From assembly GCF_020382885.2 (NCBI RefSeq), contig NC_058493.1:26528999-26592998 (forward strand): a stretch of DNA of 64,000 bases. Reading direction: 5' to 3'. Origin of the DNA: Scatophagus argus (lineage: Eukaryota; Chordata; Actinopteri; Scatophagidae). Positions within the stretch are counted from its first letter, which is position 1, and each line of letters begins with the position of its first letter. A program made the position numbers and the translations under genes. Positions 54,901 through 64,000 of the stretch are shown piece by piece. The notes below the pieces were generated by a model, which saw only the letters and a list, made by a program, of their open reading frames with translations, was not told the origin of the DNA and made no database searches.

Positions 54901-57900
54901 CAGGACTTGGAGAGTTTTTACTTTTCCTATGAAATTCTGCACTTACTTCTCAATAGATAGATGATATACCCATGTGGTACCCATTCCAATGCAGATACAA
55001 AGTTTCTTAAATATTTCATAAATAATGAGGATTATGTTGGGGGTGGTCTTTTATTGTTTTTAAGGCCTGTGGGAGGGCTGAACATGGTGTTGTGACAGAT
55101 GCAACGAAGCCGAACAGCTGATAACAAATGATTTTCATGTGGTTCCACCTACCAACCACTGAACGCTAAAACAGGTTTCAACAGCGTAATGCGTCTGTGC
55201 ATGTAAGGCATATGTGTTCTGTGGCATCGGTGCACACATGGCCTACACACACACACACACAAACAGAGCTGTCTATCACACACACACACACACACGACCA
55301 GTCGATCCTAGATACACAAACAGCAGCCCGTCTGTCTTGGAAACACAGACAAAACACAGAGATCTCACTCTGATTCAAAATCCTGGACCGACGCAAAGAC
55401 AAACAATCCCATGAGCTATCAACACGACTGCACTAAAGTCAAGTGTTTACTATTTTGGTGGAATGCCAAGCAATAAACTAAAATAAACAACAGTAAAGGA
55501 ATCTTAGGAAAACCAAAGTTAAAAAAAGGCAAATTTGGCAGCAGCAGAATTTGTTTTCCACGGTGTTGGTTGTGGAATTTCATATATCAGTCACACATGT
55601 CGGCTTTAATTTATAACCAGAAACAGTATCTGCGATTTCATGTTCCATGTAATTACACGTGTGACTTCCAGCAGCATTTAACTCCAACAGAGCAAAAGAA
55701 AAAGCAGAAAGAGGCACTGCTGCACTCTACAGTCCTGCTCCTCAGCCCTACCGTTTGCTGCCAGGACGAGATGGTGCCCGTCAGGGATAAAGTCGCCATC
55801 ATTTTGCCTCCTCTCTTCCCCCCCCTCTGGTTTCAAACCTGGGACTCTCTCTCTCAGGCTTGGACCACGAGCCAGTGCTGAGCTGAGTCTGAGATTCTCT
55901 CCTACACCTGCCCAGGTGAGTAAACAAGCCCACAAGAAGGAGGAGCTATGCTATGAGGACTGGAGTCTGATTGGCCAGTGTTTGCATGTGGGCTGTCCTG
56001 AGTCTGTCTGCACTGCTGAAGCCAGACCTTTTTCTCACAGGGTGTTTGAGTCAGATATCCGGATGGATTGGAGAGTAATAACTCAGATGCTTTATATTTC
56101 AGAAAGAGCAGAAACCGTTGCTGCCTTTTCTCTTTCTACACTAATTGTGGAACTACTTACTTACCTATTTTTTGGCAGCAGGGACAAAAAGAATTTCACT
56201 GCACATTGTACCGTGTATGATTGTGTGTGTGACAAATAAACCTATCTTGTATCTTGTATTGGAATACAAACATTTTCTAGAATCAGATGCCGACAGTTTT
56301 TTCTAGTGTTGTTTTCTTGGTTTCTTGGCAGTGGTTATTCAGAGCCACGTGGCAGATACTGATGTTTTATTAAGCGTGTGACATTAACATTGATGGAGCT
56401 CAATTACTGAAACACCTGTGTAGTGTTTAATAGTCATACTTCAAAGTACAGTCAGGCATACCAATGTCTGTATTCTGAGTCTGATCTAAACATTCTTTAA
56501 AGAAAAACGAGACAGGAAACATGAAGAGAATGAGGGTGTGATATGAAACAAAGATCCCAGTCAGAGCTGAACCTGGGACATTATCTAGTACGTTTCTCAA
56601 TCACCTGGCAACCAGAAAGCCCTGAGAAACAATCATTTTGATAATTACCAGCTGTAATTAACTCTTAAGGTGTTGTGTACTTACTGTGGAGTAAATCGAA
56701 GATGTGCTGGAGACCAGAGACAGGGATGATCCATGAACTAAAGAGACAAAAACAGCAAGTAAAAGTGGGGATTAGAAAGTACATCTGTACACACAACAGA
56801 CACCCCCCGGAGTCCTCCCTCCATACAAACCACCCACCCTGCTCCAACCCTGCCCACCCAGCACTGCTCCCAACTCCCCACCCCCCAGCCCTGCCCGAGT
56901 CGACTACCCGCCTCAGCTCTGTGATTGTAAAGATAAAACTCCTACACATTACAGTCTGTGGCGCAACTAATGACAGCCTGAGCATTGCTCTGCTAATGAC
57001 TCAGCCACTAATCACACATCAGAGGCCAGGACACAACGCCAGCACTGTTTCCTGCCTGAGAGCCGATCAGAAAGGATCAGCAGCGTGATGTCACCAACCA
57101 CACAGCGAGGCTGGGCTGATCCCAGCAGATTCTTTCATTCGTTCATTGAGCTCACAGGGAGCAGACGTTCATTTGCTGAGGACTCACTTTCAACTGAAAT
57201 TGGTCTAGACAGCAAGGTGTGCTCGGAGCCACGTTAATTCAGATTCACTGTTTGGGGGTTTAGATCTCACCAAACAGTTTGTGCAGGCCTCATGTGAAAA
57301 AGGGCTTTTAACATGTACTCAGTTTCATTGTTTCTGCGGGATATGAACAGAGCTGCAACACTGAATTAACTAAACAATCAGTCAACTAACAGGTTGGCAA
57401 CTACACTGACAATTGATTAACCTTTTAGTGGTAATTTTTTTCAGCAAATATTTTCTTGTTCCAACTTCTCTGACATGATGTTACTTGACTAAGCACTTTC
57501 ATTTCATGTGAGAGTAGACAATAATCACTATTGCATTTCAGTGTGATTCTTTCTCTGTGTTGTCATGACAGACAATCATCCAACTGGTACTAAGTTGGCC
57601 TGTCACCGTTTCATTCTTGAAGCTTTTTGGATTCTCCGTCTTTTGTTGGTGTTAGGGATGATTTTGTGGAAATTTTTTTTGTGGAACAATAAATAAAAAG
57701 TAGACCTGACAAAAATGTAGAGATTTATATCCATGCAGTCAGGCAGATATGGTGATAAATCACAGACAACTGTCCCATAACGTATATATATATATTTCAA
57801 AGTTGCATGTACTGAGAGACAGTTCTAACCTCACTGTAGGTAAATTGATTCCCAGCCCCTGCATTGAGACAAAGGCTCAGCACAAAATGAGGTTAGCACA

Positions 57901-60900
57901 GAAGGCTTCTCCCTGTTTACTGTTACACCTTACTCATAGACAGTGCTTCATATACTGTGAACTGTGCAGACATAGGAAGAAGGAGGAGGTGAGCGTATAT
58001 AAAGGTGAGGGAAGGAGGGAGGGTTTGGGGGGAGGGGAGGAAGTGTCAAGGTGGTGCTCTCACACAGAACAAAGTGTTGGGCAGATGATGTGACTTCTCT
58101 CCTGTCAATCTAACAAGGGTCGGGTAATTCTACACCTCGTACACACAAACCGCATGTTCTCACAGACCTGCACACTGCGATACACACACACACACACACA
58201 CACACACAAAGAGAGAAAGTTATGCTGGAGGATTCTTGTAAGTCATCAAGTCTCTCTCACGCCTCTCACTGTGAGCCCTGTAATTATCTCATGGAGTTGG
58301 AAGAAAGTGAGACAGATATGCTACAGGGGGGCGCACTAATAATAAGTTTACGTCTGTGTTATGATGAACGTGAACATTAGGTGTGTGCTATCTATAGCTT
58401 CACAACACCAGGAAAAACTCAGCAGACATGAGCTCGAGACAAAATGTTTTTTAAAGTCGGCTGTACAACACATGATTGACAGCTGACTCCTCTCAACAAC
58501 ATGACAACATGAACCCCCACATACACGATTAGACAAACACGCTGCTCAGTGGGCTGTCACCACTTCAAAATTTACAAGTGGAAAACCAACTTAAATCAGT
58601 TTCCAAATGAAGTTCACGTTAGTTGGCTGTTGAAATGGATCAGGAGATAAAAGAGGAGGTGAAACAAGTGATCAGCTGAACACTAAAACGCATCGCATAA
58701 AAAGCATCTACATGGTTTTCTTGTTGGTGATGTTCTTCTGTTTCTCTGTATAGTTCTGAGAATGCTGACATACTGGTGCTGAAAGTCTTTCTTGTCTTTG
58801 AATGACCTGTTTACGGATGTTCACATAAACTGGCTTTTATCCTGATGAAGGCACGATGCACCAAACACCACTGTACAGAATCATGAATGCATCTGCTCAG
58901 GCTGAACTGATGCTAAAGACAAACTCAGTCTCTGAGTTGGGGTCTGGATGTACCCCACCCCACACACACACACCCACACACACACCCACACAAACACACA
59001 CACACACACACAGACCCACACCCACACAAACACACAGCTGATTCCCCCGAGGCACATTTACTAAACCAGTTTCAGTGTCACTGGTTTGGATTTCTGACTC
59101 TTCGTCTGGTTCTCGTGTTGCTCCTTCCTCTGCATTTATTCACTCTGCAGGACTCTGCATCTCTTTACACTGTCACATGTACATCAGTCTGTGTACAGTA
59201 AATTTTACTTCAGTTACCAATTGTGTTGAATACCGCATTTTGCAACCATTTTCAACACTATGTCTCCCTCACTTTCAGTCTTTGTTTGCTCCTCTAAATC
59301 AAAGCACCGTGTTTCCATGGCCATGAGGATTGAGCTGACTCCACGGGGAAACCTCGTCTGAGCGGGGAGTCTGTCTGCTGGTGGGAAAAGCACAGCTGGG
59401 TACTTTTCCCAATAAACAAGCTCAGGAAAAAAACAAAGCCGCACCAAAGCTGATTATGGTTTTCTAAGGCGATAGAGGACTTTTCTTAGAGAAGCGGTTG
59501 TAATCCACCCTAAAGTTCTCTAAACAAATGGAATAATAATTCTCTTGGCACGGGGTGGCGTGGGATGAGGAAGGGGAGCCTTCAGAATCATAGAGAGATG
59601 GAGGCATGCAGACCTTCAAAACGGATTACAACTAATTACATCTTTCTCCAAACCCTCACATGGAGTCAGTAAATATTCAACACACTTGTCTTCCATCCAG
59701 TCTCTTGTGTCCTCTTACCTTCCTCGAAGCCATCCCTGAACGAGCCCGATCTGCTCATAGTGCGAGTCTTTTCGTCAAGCGACATGCACGAGTTTCTCAG
59801 GCGGTTGTCGCCACAAGGGTCAAAGGGGGCGTCCTGATTGGTCAGGCTGTTGTTGCGCAGACCTGCAAGGTTGATCTGAGCTGCTGAGGTTGGACTGGAT
59901 GCTGTGAAAATGACACATGAAATAATACCAGTCAAGGGAGGATTTTTTTTCATTACAAATAAATTTTTTTGGGGGGGGGGTTTCTTGTTTAGCCTAAAAA
60001 ATATGAGAAAACTGGGAAAAAGACAAAGTCTGGCATTTTAGATTGATAAATATCTAAATATCTAAATGATTAATAGTTTTCTGTCCATCATGTCAAACAG
60101 AGGTCCAAATAAGTTAAATGTAGAACAGAGTTTCTCTAACTGACTGCCTTCTCCTAAATGTCAACCTTATTTGACAAAAAAACATCAATCTTCCATTTAG
60201 TTTGATGACGTGATGGACTTTATGCGCTGTGTGGTGTACCGAGCTGTCCGAAGTTGAAGCGAGTGCCGGAGGGGGAGGTGAGACTGGAGCCGGGGGAGAA
60301 CGGGGAGTTACTGGCTGAGTCCTGCAGCCCGCTGGTGGAGTGGGAGCGCAGCCAATCACGGGCCTCCTCATGGCCTCGCAGCTGCGGGGACGGCCCATAC
60401 CTGCAGGACGGCAAAGAAAAGGTTAAAGTGGAGGACAGGACGCCAAACAGAACAGTGTGGATTGGGCGTCTTTACAGGGCAAGTTGATCTGCTTTCTGAT
60501 TTTTCTAACTTTCAATGATCAGTGAGGTGGATTTTGTTCTTCTTAAGCAGCCAGATTAGTAGCTGGGATCGAACATTGAATGAATCACACACCGAAATAA
60601 AGAATTACAACAACGTGAACACAGACGGATTCGCAGCTGTGTGCAAAAGAAACTGGTGGAAAAAAAATGCAGAAAAGAAGCCAAAGAAAATTCAACCCTG
60701 AAAATCAAGGCTGCAGCAGCAGAACACAGTGATAGCTCGGTACGACATGCCTCCTCACAGAAGCACAACACAACACATGTGCCAAGTGCCAAACAAAAAA
60801 CTTCAAAAGCGTTTTTAAAAGCGGGAGCGCAAGCCTTGAAGAATGAAGACGCAGAGGATAAAAAAAGAGAGAGAGAGACAGAAGACAATTAGGAGAGCCA

Positions 60901-63682
60901 GTGTGCGCAACATGTCCAGCAGGAAGTGAAGTCAGTACCTGAGTCCCTTCTTAGGCAGAGTGTTTCTACCACAGTGTGGCCCGCTGCAGGAGAGAAACAC
61001 TTCAGAGCAGGAATACAAAGGAAGCAAGGAGGCAAGGAAACATGTGGCTACATCTCTCACTCACTACCTAATGCAACCTGCAAAGATATTTTTCTTATCG
61101 ACACTAGTAAACCCTAACACAAGCACTGCAAAATCTCTATCATTTACATCTAAATTAAAATTCAAACAACTGACACTGCTTCTTAGATGAATTTCCAGAT
61201 TAATTCAGATTGCTAGACAGGATTAAAGAAAACCCTTCAAACAGTTTCATTTGTCTCGTTGCACTGGTTGATTACTTTCAATATTTTGCTGAAAATAAAA
61301 CCTCAGGATTTTTTTTAGATTTTTGCAGTGTAAAATCAACAATCAACATCCAATGCTAATGCTACTGGGTAAATCGGCACATATGCACTCTACCACAAGG
61401 TGGCAGCATGTAAACAATCAAAACAGACTGAAGCGGACCACTAAACAAAAACAATGAAGCTGCCAACATCCAGACAGACAACCACACATTTACACTCTCA
61501 TAAATATCCATTCGTACAGGAGCTTAAGGTCCTAAAAACAACCACAAACTACAACACAGAGTGACACACTTCCACATCAAGTGTATACCAAGCGTAAAAT
61601 ACAACAAGCGGCCACACAGAGCGTCTCTCTGTGCTTCTCTGTGATGCTCTCTGTGTGGCAGCAGGTGGTGGTTTAGCAGGAACCTCCACAGCTGGTTCAC
61701 CAGAAGCCTATCAACGCACACAGGTACATTTACCTGTCCTGCTTCCGAGGTAGCGTGTTTCGGCTGAATATTGGGCTAGCTGAGGGGGAGGAGAGGGGAC
61801 TGATGGAAGACAGGAAGGAAAACGCACAGAAGACACAGAGAAAGAAAGTTTTAGAGATGGATGAAGAGACTCTTCACCAAAATAAGAAAACCCAGTGAGG
61901 AGGGCGACGTCATTCCCTCAAAGCTTTGACTCCAGATGCTATTAAGTTTCCTCCGAGACATTCTTGTCACATTACAGAGTCAACCTGTCAGGATGGAATC
62001 TGCTACAATGACCACAATCGCTGCATAATCCACTGAGGACGGCCTGAGATTTTGTTTCTCTGCTCAAGTGCAGGCAGAACAGCAAACAAGAGACGACACC
62101 TCATTGCGATGGACACTTTGTGCATCATCTCGATTCTGGATCCTTTAAAAATAAATAGATGACCCTAACACTAACCGGGCAGTGATGGAAGAAATATTTT
62201 GAAGTTACAAGTTAATGCACAAGACTTTCAAGATGCATTTAAATATAAGCAGCATTTTAATGAAAAACACTGTAACCACTGAAAGATGACACAGAGCATT
62301 AAATCTGTTACATGTCAAAACCTGAATCATAAGGAATAAAACGAACCCTTGCTCAGGTCAACATACTCATGAACAGCTTATGGTGCCTACTATTAATAAA
62401 GTAGAGAGACCGCAGTGTAGCTAACATTAACGGAGTGGTTTGCTGACTTCATGTCCCTGCTTTACTTGTGGCCATGTTTGTCATTCAAGAAAAGTTACAC
62501 ACGATTGCTTTAAGTAATATACAAGAAATACTCATGTGCAGTACGACTATGACATAAACGTATGAGAGATAGGCTGCATGGTCAAAACTCTGAAAGTTAA
62601 ATCCAAGTTGTAACGAACCAGAGTTAGAATTCAGGTACAGTACTTGAGTAAATATACTCACACATCAAGGCACAAGTCAGTCCCCACAGTCGTGTGGCCT
62701 CACCTCTCAGACATGCCGGTCTTGACGCTGCCAGTGCGTCCCAGGGCGGACAGGGTGTCCTCCCTGTGGGTCCCGTGGCCGACGCTGCCCAGGCTCATGT
62801 CGATGGACTCGCTGCTGGTGTGCATGCTGCTGACGGAGGGGTATCCCACGCTGCCTGTCCCACCGTGTCCGCCCAGCGTGCTCTCCCTGCTCTGGGCGGA
62901 GGAGCTGCTGAAAGTGGTGCCCCATGTCAGGCTGTTGGAGGGGCCAGTGGAGGAGTAGACCGAGCCCGGACTGGAAGCCTGAGAAGTGGAAGAGAGAGCG
63001 TTTTTAAAATCTGTAGCACTCTGTTTATTCCAGTGCTGAAACAACTGGCCAAGCAATAGCTTCATTAAGTGATCATGCAAAACGGTCAAAACTTTCTTAA
63101 ATATGAGAAATGGCTGCTTTTCTGTTGTATCATTGTTGACTTGGGGCTCTGGATATATTCTTAATATAATTAATACAAAGTTTGATAGATTACTTAAAGA
63201 TAAATAGAATAATGAAAACAATCATTAGATGTAGCCCTGATTTTTTTAGTTTTTATTTGATGCTCTATATCCTTTAAGATACTATTTAAACTTATGAGCT
63301 TATGCTTACTGTTGGTGAAGACATAACAGCAGCTTAGAGACAATGCCCTGTGTGTCACTTCATGATTAAGAACTAGTCTGTTAACAATCATATGAATCAT
63401 GTGGGAAACTGACACAGATTTCATGTCTGAGCGTGCTCACAATTTTCTGCTGTGGTACAATATGTAGCCTACAGTCAGTCAAACAAGTACCTACACTGCT
63501 CATCTGTACATCCACTGAACACACTCATTAGGTCATGGAATTCAGCAGGTTTGAAGTATTAGTCAGGTGAGAACAAAATCATTCATATGTCCCTGCCAGA
63601 TCCTTGTTATTAGCTCACAAACACCTTAATCTTCAACACTTACACAACTGATCTTCTCAAAGCTCAAAGGCACATCATCACT
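43554..63682 (-). CDS. nav2: Neuron navigator 2, C-terminal 1,099 residues (26 exons; 5' end outside window)
   Basis: Exons in transcript order: 63682-63644, 62978-62704, 61799-61734, 60983-60939, 60400-60240, 59901-59719, 56737-56685, 54107-54084, 53654-53580, 51038-50955, 50842-50719, 50508-50333, 49450-49442, 48438-48266, 48133-47980, 47678-47492, 47211-47111, 47020-46925, 46787-46616, 46311-46076, 45863-45712, 45485-45414, 45292-45096, 45013-44895, 44134-43934 and 43679-43554. All are GT-AG and sum to 3,300 coding bases with one terminal stop. NAV proteins bind microtubule ends and guide neurite growth. Landmarks (numbering from the first exon here): Ser-rich linker 14-270; coiled coil about 275-376 (IRKLRRELDASQEKVSALTT); second coiled coil about 496-570; AAA+ ATPase about 640-1000 with Walker A GPSGTGKT 770-777 and Walker B VVILDN near 839; C-terminus ILDSSLESTL. 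VGFDGY and MNMLMRL point to NAV2 rather than NAV1 or NAV3. Fish a/b paralogue not resolved. Confidence 0.95.
44135..44894 (-). other. nav2 penultimate intron
   Basis: About 760 bases between the exon ending EAVREGLQ and the exon starting LYGRRAAWED. No repeat or extra exon seen. Confidence 0.6.
45866..45907. repeat. nav2: CA microsatellite abutting a nav2 splice acceptor
   Basis: On the minus strand a (GT)n run of about 38 bases reaches to within two or three bases of the acceptor AG of the exon 45863-45712. The usual polypyrimidine tract is thus replaced by GT repeat. Confidence 0.85.
46178..46201 (-). other. nav2: Walker A motif of the nav2 AAA+ domain
   Basis: Codons for GPSGTGKT, the phosphate-binding loop. 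It is followed two residues later by LANQLS. The partner Walker B (VVILDN) lies in the next exon near 45780-45797. All key residues (Gly, Lys, Thr; Asp) are intact, so ATP binding should be preserved. Confidence 0.9.
46380..46605. mobile_element. MITE-like remnant in a nav2 intron
   Basis: The stretch includes gcttgttttgtccaattaac, gagaaaagcagcaaatcttc and acatctgacaagccttttgg, the same word order as the remnant near 30748-30960. It fills most of the short intron between the exons 46616-46787 and 46076-46311 and ends about ten bases from the donor of the former. Family unnamed. Confidence 0.4.
49442..49450 (-). CDS. nav2: nav2 9-nt microexon (Val-Tyr-Glu)
   Basis: On the minus strand the sequence is ...catgtggcag|GTCTATGAG|gtaagaatgg, a 9-base exon with a clean acceptor and a near-perfect donor. 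Inserted in phase 0 between the exons ending KKKNKKNW and starting LRSSFKQAF, it adds VYE to give NWVYELRSSFK. Mammalian NAV2 has a very similar three-residue insertion (VNE, from memory) at this place. The intron just upstream carries TGC/CGC words (ctttgcttcgcttc) of the type recognised by the neuronal splicing factor SRRM4, so neural inclusion is plausible but inferred. Confidence 0.8.
52254..52280. repeat. GT microsatellite
   Basis: About 25 bases of (GT)n in a nav2 intron. Confidence 0.85.
52761..52839. repeat. 18-bp inverted repeat (stem-loop)
   Basis: The arms aaagagctatctcttcag (52761-52778) and ctgaagagacagctcttt (52822-52839) are complementary at 17 of 18 positions and are separated by 43 bases. 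No transposon context is recognised. Confidence 0.8.
54341..54365. repeat. GT microsatellite
   Basis: (GT)n of about 25 bases in a nav2 intron. Confidence 0.85.
55243..55296. repeat. Paired CA microsatellites
   Basis: Two (CA)n runs of about 18 bases separated by a 17-base spacer. They may be one interrupted tract. Confidence 0.8.
56150..56270 (+). mobile_element. LINE 3'-end remnant
   Basis: Words gaatttcactgcacattgta, gtgtatgattgtgtgtgtga and caaataaacctatcttgtat form the terminus of a common fish LINE family. The final tatcttgtatcttgtatt shows a short tandem tail, typical of such elements. No coding part remains. Confidence 0.6.
57345..57480. mobile_element. Possible MITE-like repeat remnant
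   Basis: Starts with gaacagagctgcaacactga and continues with aatcagtcaactaac and tgacaattgattaacc. It resembles the termini of the repeats noted near 30748 and 46380, but more diverged. Confidence 0.35.
58182..58208. repeat. CA microsatellite
   Basis: About 27 bases of (CA)n in a nav2 intron. Confidence 0.85.
58957..59036. repeat. CA/CCCACA compound repeat
   Basis: About 80 bases of (CA)n repeatedly interrupted by CCC, so that higher-order units such as acacacccacacaca recur. Confidence 0.85.
61392..61408 (+). promoter_or_regulatory. CTCF-like site in a nav2 intron
   Basis: The word accacaaggtggcagca agrees closely with the CTCF core CCACNAGGTGGCAG, plus orientation. It is a single-motif prediction by eye. 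Confidence 0.4.
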
Positions 63683-64000
63683 CTGAAAAGTAAACATGGT
63701 TTGACAGCTGAACACAAAGTGTGTAGGCCAACTGTCAAAAATGACAGTAGCTCCAAAATTAAATGAGAAGAAACTCGATGTTCATTCATGCAGTTCAGTG
63801 GACGACAACAGTAAAATACTCAAAGGGAGACACATGGCAAGACGTCTAAAGCCATGCTGGTGGCTCTACACTAAGGCACAGTGGTGTTCCGAAGTAAATG
63901 CCAACACGCTCACTATAACAATACTAACTTGCTGAATGTTAACTATCTTAACAAGGTTATCATCTTAACTTAGTGTGCTTGCTTGAAGCAGACGAGAGCA
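63683..64000 (-). other. nav2 intron continuing past the window edge
   Basis: No exon, repeat or motif seen. The next upstream nav2 exon must lie beyond base 64000, because the exon at 63682 starts with an acceptor in phase 0. Confidence 0.6.

Larger units (their letters stand above)
54108..56684 (-). other. nav2 intron of 2.6 kb
   Basis: Holds GT and CA microsatellites near 54341-54365 and 55243-55296 and a retroelement tail near 56150-56270. No exon supported. Confidence 0.55.
56738..59718 (-). other. nav2 intron of 3.0 kb
   Basis: The largest intron seen in the window. Contains a C-rich stretch near 56800-56890, a possible MITE-like remnant near 57345-57480, CA tracts near 58182-58208 and 58957-59036, and a CTCF-like word near 58322-58336. 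No exon supported. Confidence 0.55.

Noticed and set aside
61780..61782. Alternative nav2 acceptor 20 bases inside exon 61799-61734
   Set aside because: Using it after the exon ending at 62704 would put a TAG stop in frame. The acceptor at 61800-61802 keeps the frame and yields SPLSSPSASPIFSRNTLPRK, which fits the family.

Overview
This window is vertebrate nuclear DNA, almost certainly from a ray-finned (teleost, probably percomorph-type) fish. Genes are split into short exons with GT-AG introns. CA/GT microsatellites are frequent, and several dispersed-repeat tails typical of fish genomes are present. The three recognisable genes lie in the order htatip2 - dbx1 - nav2, which is the order I recall from human chromosome 11p15 (HTATIP2-DBX1-NAV2). 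There are no bacterial-style operons, CRISPR arrays, rRNA genes or tRNA genes that I can support.

Layout. (1) About 0.3-2.5 kb, minus strand: a three-exon gene for a secreted, Ser/Thr/Pro-rich protein of about 556 residues that I do not recognise. It has its own TATA box, a signal peptide, and a coding minisatellite of 45-bp units near the C-terminus. A decayed LINE 3' end lies just upstream of its promoter. (2) 5.6-8.7 kb, minus strand: the complete six-exon htatip2 (oxidoreductase HTATIP2/TIP30, 276 aa as reconstructed). (3) 8.8-37.2 kb: a gene-poor interval of about 28 kb with no supportable coding gene. It holds microsatellites, repeat remnants and several stretches dense in developmental transcription-factor motifs, which I list as candidate conserved enhancers. 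(4) 37.5-40.8 kb, plus strand: the complete four-exon dbx1 homeobox gene (319 aa) with TATA box and poly(A) signal. (5) 40.8-64 kb, minus strand: the 3' part of nav2, convergent with dbx1. I could place 26 exons that splice in frame into the C-terminal 1,099 residues (coiled coils, Ser-rich linkers, AAA+ ATPase), including a 9-nt microexon encoding Val-Tyr-Glu. The 5' part of nav2 lies beyond the right edge.

How they fit together. dbx1 specifies interneuron progenitors in the neural tube, and nav2 acts on the cytoskeleton of growing axons. htatip2 is a housekeeping-type atypical short-chain dehydrogenase. Conserved order plus a large non-coding interval next to a homeobox gene is what one expects of a regulatory block, in which dbx1 enhancers keep the bystanders htatip2 and nav2 linked to it. 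That interpretation is inference. The splice reconstructions come directly from the sequence: every phase closes and each of the four coding chains ends in a single stop. I found no new multi-gene system. The most interesting points are the unknown secreted repeat protein, the nav2 microexon and the candidate enhancer blocks.
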